From: Hondaea fermentalgiana
Taxonomy: Eukaryota > Sar > Bigyra > Thraustochytrida > Thraustochytriidae
DNA length: 35,579 nucleotides
NCBI GenBank assembly: GCA_014084085.1
Contig: NPFB01000042.1
Location: 77,319-112,897, forward strand
Reading direction: 5' to 3'
Positions 29,148 through 35,579 of this stretch are shown piece after piece. The notes beneath the pieces are model-generated. The model did no database searches. It was not told where the DNA came from and saw nothing but the letters and a program-made list of their open reading frames with translations. The position numbers and the translations under genes were made by a program. Every line of letters begins with the position of its first letter. Positions within the stretch are counted from its first letter, which is position 1.

Positions 29148-30959
29148 CTAGGGCGACAGCTTCGCTTCCTTTCCTTTCTTGCCAGAGGAAATAGAGCGAC
29201 TACGTACTGCGCGAAAAAGGTCCACAAATGGCGAAACAAGCATGGCGACACCGTTCAAGCACATGAAGAGTCCAATCAGAGACACAAAGAGAAGATTGGA
29301 AGCAAGCGGACGTCGCAATACGGGAGACAACAATTCTCCCTCGCTTATGGCAATCGCATCTTTTTGTACAAAAGGCCCTCGCAGACGGAAAAAGGTAATG
29401 TACGCTTGACCCAGCGCCCAGGCCACAAGCGTTTTGGGAGAGCGCCACGCCAGATCGCGAATCTGTGGCTCGGCGCCAATATCACGCGCAAGATCGTGCA
29501 TGTAGGATCCGTAGTCGACACCATAAGCCCCCGTACGATCGTTTGGCCCAAGCAGTCGGTACGTCGGCGGCGCCTTGGGCCCAGGGATGGCGCCGCGCAA
29601 ACGCTGAATCCACCACATGATTTGCAACTCACTCATGGGAGGAATGGCCCCAACATTGGGTCTGACAAAGCCGAGATAGGCGAGCTTTGGCTCGTTCGGG
29701 TTCACTATGTTGTGCTCGCTAGGAAGAGCATCCTGCTTGAACCCGCTACCATCACAATGCACGGTCTTGTCTTTGGTTGTTTCGTGAAGAAAAGGAAAAG
29801 ATACGCGATATCCCGTCGCAAAGACGATCGTATCAAAATTTTCCTGCGAACCGTCGTCGAGTTCTACTGCACCGTTTGCAAGGACGCGTCGCACGCCTTT
29901 GCTCATCTTGATGCACCGATCGGGCAAGCGGTCCGGCACGGGACCACGATCTAGCCAGCCGTACAACCAGCTTCCGACACGAGAATGAGGTTTGACTGCG
30001 CGGTTGATGAAAGGCATTGCATCTGTAGACTTGTTAATGATCAGCCAGCCACGCTGCACCAGACTCGAATCTTTGCCTCCAGCCCATTGGTTGTAGCCCA
30101 CCGAAGACCCCGTGCCCAAAAGGAAGCCGAGTCGAATAAATGGCGTGGTGAAGAGCCACTTCACCTTGAGTCGTTCTAGTAGGGGGTGCAAGTGACTGCA
30201 CTCACAAAGGTTTGTGATGAAGGTGTCCAGAGGAAGTCCATTTCCAATCACGTAGGGGACCGAGAGAAAGCCTGAGCGCGAGCAAAGACGGACGTTGTCC
30301 GTTACCTGAATCGCGCGGTAGCTAATGTCAAGACCAGTCTCGCCGGTACCGATCACGAGAACACGCTTTCCCTCGAAAATCTTCTTTTCCCGGTACTCGG
30401 ACGAATGTAGGACCTGGCCTTTGAAGTTTTCCGCGAGACCTGGAATGTTTGGGACCTCGGGCACGTTATGTAGACCCGAGCACACGCAGACAGCGCCGAA
30501 ATTCTCGGTCTTTTGCGTGTTCTTTTCAATATCGCGTACATCAACATCATAAGAGATATCCTTTTCATCCGGAGAAGAAACTGCACGACGCGTAACACGC
30601 ACCACCTCGGTGCCAAAGCGAATGCGTTCCCAAAGCTTGAAATGTGTGCAGTACCGCTCAAGGTACCTCACGTACTCTGGGATTGTCGGATGATCATCGG
30701 CGTCCTCCATGCGAAGGTCACTAAAGGGTGTCAAGAATTTGCTCGAGACGAGGCGGCCGTCATCGTACGATTTGTTGGCAAAGGTCCCGCCGACCTTGTT
30801 CGAAGTCTCCACGATCGTCGCCTCGTAGCCCTGTTCCAGCAACGTTTTGAGCGCCACGAGGCCCGACGGCCCAGCGCCGATGACGAGGACCTTGCCGCCC
30901 AGCGACAGGAGCTCCGGTCCGGGAGGAGGAGACGGCGGCGGCGGCCAAGACGGCGCCAT
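29148..30959 (-). CDS. Flavin-containing monooxygenase (FMO), membrane-anchored
   Basis: Encodes 603 aa, ATG at 30959. FAD-binding Rossmann motif VIGAGPSGLVAL (about 26-37) with the following ETSNKVGG; FMO identifying motif FKGQVLHSSEY (179-189, FxGxxxHxxxY); NADPH-binding motif VIGTGETGLDI (about 202-212); and the ATGY motif FATGYRVSFPFL (about 380-391). FMOs use NADPH and oxygen to oxygenate soft nucleophiles such as amines and sulfides. A hydrophobic helix near the C-terminus (about 555-580) followed by a basic tail suggests tail anchoring in the ER, as in animal FMOs. The proline-rich N-terminus (4-14) precedes the fold. It is divergent from the SDR gene. The substrate cannot be told from sequence. 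Confidence 0.93.
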   Translation of the reverse strand: MAPSWPPPPSPPPGPELLSLGGKVLVIGAGPSGLVALKTLLEQGYEATIVETSNKVGGTFANKSYDDGRLVSSKFLTPFSDLRMEDADDHPTIPEYVRYLERYCTHFKLWERIRFGTEVVRVTRRAVSSPDEKDISYDVDVRDIEKNTQKTENFGAVCVCSGLHNVPEVPNIPGLAENFKGQVLHSSEYREKKIFEGKRVLVIGTGETGLDISYRAIQVTDNVRLCSRSGFLSVPYVIGNGLPLDTFITNLCECSHLHPLLERLKVKWLFTTPFIRLGFLLGTGSSVGYNQWAGGKDSSLVQRGWLIINKSTDAMPFINRAVKPHSRVGSWLYGWLDRGPVPDRLPDRCIKMSKGVRRVLANGAVELDDGSQENFDTIVFATGYRVSFPFLHETTKDKTVHCDGSGFKQDALPSEHNIVNPNEPKLAYLGFVRPNVGAIPPMSELQIMWWIQRLRGAIPGPKAPPTYRLLGPNDRTGAYGVDYGSYMHDLARDIGAEPQIRDLAWRSPKTLVAWALGQAYITFFRLRGPFVQKDAIAISEGELLSPVLRRPLASNLLFVSLIGLFMCLNGVAMLVSPFVDLFRAVRSRSISSGKKGKEAKLSP

Positions 30960-32019
30960 GATGCTCGTCGCTCGCGACTGCGTCTCTCGCGCCTGCACTG
31001 CTCTTCTTGCTCGCCCTCGTCGCCAGCAGGATCACACAGGCTCCGCGGCGCGGCGCGGCGAGCGACGAGCGCGAGGGCTGACTGCCGACGGGACGGGCGA
31101 GCGAGCGAGCGAGCGAAAGAGGACTGCCGCGCCGCCGAAGCTTCGAGCCGGGCTGCGACTCACGGCCTGCTTGAGCTCGAGCTCGGGAGTTTGGTCTGCT
31201 CCCCAGAGAGGGCCGAACTCCACGATCTTTGGGGATGCAGCCCGCCGAGGATTTCATGCGAGGCCTGTTGTCATACGAGGCCTGTCGTATGTGGAGAGAA
31301 CGAGACGAGCATTCATTGTTGTCAGGAATTGTGCAGTGTAGTGTTCTTCGGCTGACGCGCAATGATAGATGGTGGGTGGATGGATGGATGACCAAGGCGT
31401 CCCCTGTACATAAGGTCGCGGCCTCTTCAGCCTGTTCGGCCTGGTAACGCGGCGAGAATCCGACTTAGGTGATGAAAATGATACGTAGTTGAGCACACTG
31501 ACAGCCTGAAAGGCAACCATGCCGCCAAGTACCTTTACACGCTCCTCGGAGCTCTTTTATTTTAGTTGCAGCTCTACCTGCGTGCCTTTGTCTGCACTGG
31601 CGGCTGCAGGCAGCACAAGGTGCGATGATTCTCCGCTCCGTTTCAACAATCTTAGCGCAAGCTGAGCTGCAACTGTGCGCTCGTCTTTATTTTATTCGGC
31701 ACCGAGCCAAACCTGAGGACGTTCGCAATCGGAGGGTATCGGTAGTAGTCAAGACCAACGAAGATTGGCACGGCACACTCATCATGGCAGGCAAATTGCG
31801 TTCTTCAGAGTCTCATTTTCCTTTGCAGCGAAGCAAATCGGAGCAAATCGTGAACGTGCGCAACTACGAGTGACGGGACGCAGCTACACTGGGTCCACGC
31901 GGAACCGCAACTACAATCACCACCAGCAGTAGCACCAACCTCCACCACCACCAACCAGCAGCAGCAGCAGCAGCAGCGACAGCGAGGCGGGAAAAGGTCC
32001 AGGTGAGGCGCAGAGCATC
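30960..32019. promoter_or_regulatory. Divergent promoter region, FMO (-) / SDR (+)
   Basis: A 1.06-kb spacer with a GCGA repeat (31097-31116), a GGTG/GGAT repeat (about 31370-31390) and a CAG/CCA-rich tract (31937-31977) close to the SDR start. A small + frame (31625-31873) has no recognised similarity and is not called. The middle part is AT-richer. Confidence 0.45.
31956..31977 (+). repeat. (CAG)7 microsatellite in SDR leader
   Basis: Seven CAG units about 45 bases before the SDR ATG, probably within its 5' UTR. Confidence 0.9.
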
Positions 32020-33210
32020 ATGGCGGACCCTTCTTCAGAGTCTCGGGAGCCCGCGACGCAACAGCCAGCAGCAGCAGCTAGGAGCAGAAAGATGCAGATG
32101 ATGCTGGCAGCGATCACAGTAGTGGCAGCGGCTTTTTACGGACTCTTTGTGCCGCCGTCGGGACCCGGCTTTCCACATGATGCCATGACCATGTCGAGCG
32201 TGCTGGGGCTAGGCATCAAAACGTACTTGCGCGATAAGGCCGAGATAAAGGCCCTGCAGCAGGACCTTTTGGAGCGCGATTTGCCCTTGCGCGGCAAGCT
32301 GGCCGTCGTGACCGGTGCCACAAAGGGCCTCGGCCGTGCAATCGCAGCTCAATTCCACGCTCTTGGGGCTGACCTTGTGCTCCCGTGCCGAACTGTACCT
32401 CTTTCGCTGACAAGCATGATTGCTGCAGACGCAGACGCTCTCTTTCGCAGCAATGGTCTCGACGTTCCCAAGACACCACGCGGCACGGTAACAGCCGTGA
32501 CGATGGATCTGGGCGACCTGGACTCGATTGACGCGGCAGTGGAGGAGCTGCACGACAAGGTCAAGGATCGACCCGTGGACATTCTCGTCAACAATGCAGG
32601 ACTTTGCGTCAAGGATGATCTTCGCACCGCCCAGGGCTTCGAGCTCATTTTTGGCGTCAACTTTCTCGGAACGGCTCACTTCACTTCGCAGCTCCTGGAC
32701 AAGGACATTCTACGTGCAGGGCCCAGCGGCGAGGCGCCTACGATCATTTCCGTCTCTTCTGGCGAACACCGCAGCACCACGATGCTCAATGCCACAGGGA
32801 AACCTCTTGGATATCCAGCATCCAACGGCATCGTCGACGTCTTTGCAAGGTATGGACACAGTAAACTTGCCATCACCACGTGGATGCTTGGTCTCGCAAG
32901 GGCGCGACCCGATCTGCATGTAATCGACCTCTGCCCAGGGCCCGTGGGCACGGAGATTGCGAATAAGAACGGCCCTCTAGGAAAAGCCATTAGTCCCGTG
33001 CTGCAAGCTACCTTTCCAAGCCCATCGCACTCTGCGCTCTTTATTGTTCGATTGGTCACCGAACCGGCATTCCGCAGCATTTCGGGTCGGCATTACCACA
33101 TGTCGGCTGATGTCGATGCACGTAGCGACGCTCATGATGCTGGCACGCAAATTTGGCTTCATAGCGAGACCCGTCGTCTTCTTGAGACGCGCGTGCCACC
33201 GAGCGCATAG
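32020..33210 (+). CDS. Short-chain dehydrogenase/reductase, membrane-anchored
   Basis: Encodes 396 aa, ATG at 32020. A hydrophobic segment (about 27-45) near the N-terminus suggests a signal anchor. The classical SDR fold starts at about 92: cofactor motif TGATKGLG (98-105), NNAG (191-194), catalytic S247 in ISVSSGEH, and YxxxK as Y278/K282 in YGHSK, then CPGPVGTE. The size and architecture resemble retinol dehydrogenase or WWOX-like SDRs that reduce or oxidise lipid alcohols, retinoids or steroids with NADP(H); the exact substrate is unknown. It converges on the adenylate kinase fusion gene, only 124 bases away. Confidence 0.9.
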   Translation: MADPSSESREPATQQPAAAARSRKMQMMLAAITVVAAAFYGLFVPPSGPGFPHDAMTMSSVLGLGIKTYLRDKAEIKALQQDLLERDLPLRGKLAVVTGATKGLGRAIAAQFHALGADLVLPCRTVPLSLTSMIAADADALFRSNGLDVPKTPRGTVTAVTMDLGDLDSIDAAVEELHDKVKDRPVDILVNNAGLCVKDDLRTAQGFELIFGVNFLGTAHFTSQLLDKDILRAGPSGEAPTIISVSSGEHRSTTMLNATGKPLGYPASNGIVDVFARYGHSKLAITTWMLGLARARPDLHVIDLCPGPVGTEIANKNGPLGKAISPVLQATFPSPSHSALFIVRLVTEPAFRSISGRHYHMSADVDARSDAHDAGTQIWLHSETRRLLETRVPPSA

Positions 33211-33334
33211 CTTTCGTAATTGCGCGCGTTGAGCACGTACATGTAAAGCGATAAGTCGGCGCACATGACCATGGATGCAGCAGGGGCAAGAAGAATAATG
33301 AAGATGATGATTTGATCTGTTCTTAACACCAGGC

Positions 33335-35113
33335 CTATAACTTGGCGTGCGAGTCCCCGGCAGAGACAGAAGAAGCGGGAGAGAGGACCTGGCAGCCCCG
33401 GAGCAAAACTTTGGAGGCCATATCTTTGAGCTCAAAGCCTACAAAAACCAACCCTGTGAGCGCAGGAACCCCCTTTGCCGCCTCCGGTCGCTTGTTGAGG
33501 ATCCAGGTACGCATAATTACGCGATCACCAAGACGCGGTGGGGAGCGCGTCTCCAGCCAGAGGCAACGTGGGCGCAAAGTGGACGAGGTTAACGGCTTGA
33601 CTCTCTTTGAAGCACGTGGGTATACAGCGCTGACCTCTGCCTCAAAGCGAGCCATTTCCACAAGCGAGACGAGGGTCGCCGGGTTAATGTAGTCGTCAAG
33701 TCCTACATCCCGAGGCTGGACGCGATACTCAATCTTAAAGGCCTCGTCGGGGCAGGCTTCCATTTGTAATCGTGTCGCCGCAAACTCGATCATCGCGGAT
33801 CGCGGCGCTGAGCGTGCAGCCTGAAGGGCACCCTTGAGTACGAGATTGCGGAGACGCCGACGTTGTGGTACCGCAGTGAGCGCACCTGTTTGCCGATCGA
33901 TTGTCACGAGCACGGTGACTCCGCGTGCAATCTCCATCTCGCGATGCGGCCCAAACTTGCGCTGAAGACTCTCGCGCAAGGTCTCGAGGTATCGTCTCTG
34001 CTGGCCGGTGATCATGAGCAGCTTGAGTGCCCTTTCCACATCAGCCTGCGTCGTGGCGATCGTGTGGCCTAAAACAACGGATCGTTCGCCCACGTGCTCG
34101 AGCCAAACGCGGCAATGCACATCAAGACCGGGGACGAGCGCGTGGCAAAGCTCGACACTGTGGGCGCGCACCAAGAAGCGTACATTCTTGTTGGCACGGA
34201 TCTTGGGTCGCCCTGCAAACGAGATTGGATTTCGCACGTCTGCCAGCACGCCACGTCCGAGCATGAGCCATAGCATGTGCTCGCTGTATTGTGTCGCGGT
34301 AATCAAATCTCGCGATCCGCCGAGGTCGTTGGTCGGTGAACACTCGTAGTTGCGAACGGTCATGGACCGCTGAATGTGGCATCCCCAATAAAGATCGCCC
34401 TCGATGATGTCGCGAATGCGGTCAAAAACGCGATCTGGGTGCGCGTCCGCCTCGATGGGCTGCACCAAACCCTTGTAGAACTGCATGATACTGTCAATGT
34501 TATCATGGTACATGGCAAGCCGCTGACGCATCTTGTCGCGGGTATCGTCCGATCGCATCACCAGCCGTGCGAGCACGGCAGGGTCCTCGGGTGGGCTCAT
34601 TTTCATGTTGAAGATTTGCCCAGATACTGGATCGATGCGTCGATTCTCCACTCGCCCGTAGACGACTTCATCTTCAACCTTGAGAAGGATCACGTGCGAG
34701 ACTGTGACGCCGAGGTCGGCAAGAACCTCGGCCTGTCGATGGGTGCGAGGGAAACCGTCCAGAAGAACTCCCTTTTCGCGGCAGTCGCGCTCAGCGAGGC
34801 GCTCTTTGATGATGGCGCACACCAGCTCATCGGGGACAAGACGTCCAGCGTCGATGTACGCCGCGAGCTCTGGCATGAGATTCTGTCTCGCACGCAAGAG
34901 GTCCCCTGCGGAAACGTGTATCAGCCCGTACTTGTCTACGAGCCGTTTGCATTGCGTCGACTTGCCCCCGGACGGCGGGCCGCAAATCAAGATTGTCCCG
35001 ACGCTGCCCTCTTGTGCCAGCTCGACCCCTTCGTGCGGGCTCCTGTGCAGGTCTTCTGCGAGCTCGCGGTCCACAGCTGCCTCGATCGCGCCGTCTTCGC
35101 TGTCGTTCATCAT
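33335..35113 (-). CDS. Adenylate kinase fused to hotdog-fold (thioesterase-like) region
   Basis: Encodes 592 aa in one frame; ATG at 35113, with a second ATG immediately after. Residues about 38-238 form a long-type adenylate kinase: P-loop GPPSGGKST (45-53, a variant of GxPGxGKGT), HVSAGDLLRA, DGFPR (119-123), LID segment GRVENRRIDPVSGQIFN, and RSDDTRDKMRQRLAMYH. It would exchange phosphate between ATP and AMP or another NMP. Residues about 244-360 and 455-585 look like two hotdog domains of the acyl-CoA thioesterase class (VRNYECSPTND... HCRVWLEHVGERSVVLGHTI; YRVQPRDVGLDDYINPATLVSLVEMAR... RPRCLWLETRS). Thioesterases release AMP-pathway substrates only indirectly, via acyl-CoA synthetase, so a link to acyl activation is speculative. 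Kinase identity is strong; hotdog assignment is moderate. Confidence 0.85.
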   Translation of the reverse strand: MMNDSEDGAIEAAVDRELAEDLHRSPHEGVELAQEGSVGTILICGPPSGGKSTQCKRLVDKYGLIHVSAGDLLRARQNLMPELAAYIDAGRLVPDELVCAIIKERLAERDCREKGVLLDGFPRTHRQAEVLADLGVTVSHVILLKVEDEVVYGRVENRRIDPVSGQIFNMKMSPPEDPAVLARLVMRSDDTRDKMRQRLAMYHDNIDSIMQFYKGLVQPIEADAHPDRVFDRIRDIIEGDLYWGCHIQRSMTVRNYECSPTNDLGGSRDLITATQYSEHMLWLMLGRGVLADVRNPISFAGRPKIRANKNVRFLVRAHSVELCHALVPGLDVHCRVWLEHVGERSVVLGHTIATTQADVERALKLLMITGQQRRYLETLRESLQRKFGPHREMEIARGVTVLVTIDRQTGALTAVPQRRRLRNLVLKGALQAARSAPRSAMIEFAATRLQMEACPDEAFKIEYRVQPRDVGLDDYINPATLVSLVEMARFEAEVSAVYPRASKRVKPLTSSTLRPRCLWLETRSPPRLGDRVIMRTWILNKRPEAAKGVPALTGLVFVGFELKDMASKVLLRGCQVLSPASSVSAGDSHAKL

Positions 35114-35579
35114 GGTCACCGAGCAGACAAGTCCAGGCCAAGGCCCTCGATTCCTTTCGCCCCTGCCCGTCTGCTTCGCGCGCGCAAAGTGAGTCCGCTA
35201 GCTCGTCGAGGCCCGCCCAAGTCGTCCACAACTCCGCGCAGGGTTCGCCGCCGTACAGATGGACAGGATAGACAGACGTATGTTGCCGCTCGCGTCGGAC
35301 ACGCGACAGCGCTACGCTCGCACGCGCGCGCGAGAGAGGCTGGCTTCCCGGTCCACGACGCGCAGACACAGGCCGCGGTCTTGCGTTCGGGTCTGCTGGC
35401 TGGGCTAGCGAGCAAGCCCTCCTTCCCTGGTCGCTCGCTTGCTCGGTAAGGAAGTCCAACTTGTCGCTTGTCGCACGCGCGTGCACGCGAAGTACTGCTC
35501 GACGCTGCGCTGCGCTGCGCTCGTTCCGGCGGCACGCGGGCGCCCAGGACGCGACGCGACGCGACGCGCCTCTCGGCGG
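35114..35579. promoter_or_regulatory. Upstream region of the adenylate kinase fusion gene
   Basis: GC-rich, with GCTGC repeats (about 35503-35521) and GCGAC repeats (about 35548-35568) near the window end. Open frames on both strands are arginine-rich and look compositional. Promoter and leader of the minus-strand gene are expected here. Confidence 0.4.

Noticed and set aside
31625..31873. An 82-codon + frame in the FMO/SDR spacer
   Set aside because: It has a plausible ATG but no recognisable domain and sits in a promoter region; kept as non-coding.
34376..35449. A 357-codon + strand frame
   Set aside because: Antisense to the adenylate kinase domain, which is unambiguous.

Overview
This is a GC-rich, gene-dense nuclear segment from a protist. 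Every confident gene is eukaryotic: ribosomal stalk protein P1, a MAP kinase, an UNC119-type lipid-binding chaperone, a PHAX RNA-binding domain, an ADAT1-type RNA deaminase and a flavin monooxygenase. Nearly all are single uninterrupted reading frames with strongly GC-biased third positions. The PH domain-MAP kinase fusion, the unusual P1 C-terminus and the intron poverty fit a marine heterotrophic stramenopile, most probably a thraustochytrid (Labyrinthulomycetes). This taxonomic placement is inference. No bacterial operons, CRISPR arrays, transposases, rRNA or tRNA genes were recognised.

Layout. 0.5-0.9 kb: ribosomal protein P1 (+). 1.5-4.3 kb: PH-domain MAP kinase (-). 4.8-5.3 kb: a possible 40-nt intron and small open frame (+). 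5.4-6.0 kb: short NHL-repeat protein (+). 6.0-7.9 kb: AT-richer gene-free stretch. 7.9-13.2 kb: a 1768-residue helical-repeat-like orphan with poly-Lys and poly-Gln tracts (-). 13.9-15.3 kb: divergent ammonium-transporter-family protein (-). 16.3-16.8 kb: two-exon small helical protein (-). 17.1-19.6 kb: leucine-rich-repeat protein fused to an ADAT1/ADAR-type adenosine deaminase (+). 19.9-20.6 kb: UNC119 (-). 21.6-23.0 kb: beta-ketoacyl-ACP synthase II (-). 23.4-25.6 kb: orphan multipass membrane protein (-). 26.4-27.0 kb: PHAX-domain protein (-). 27.8-28.9 kb: DUF218 type II membrane protein (+). 29.1-31.0 kb: flavin-containing monooxygenase (-). 32.0-33.2 kb: membrane-anchored short-chain dehydrogenase (+). 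33.3-35.1 kb: adenylate kinase fused to a hotdog-fold thioesterase-like region (-).

The genes do not form one pathway. There are lipid-linked themes: the ketoacyl synthase, the thioesterase-like fusion, UNC119 (binds acylated proteins) and the SDR. There are also RNA themes: the deaminase fusion and PHAX. The most unusual items are the two gene fusions (adenylate kinase-hotdog and LRR-deaminase) and the ammonium-transporter homologue, which keeps the twin histidines but appears to have lost the aromatic gate.

Start sites were placed at the first in-frame ATG compatible with the domain. Several long frames open with GTG or TTG upstream, and I did not accept those as starts.
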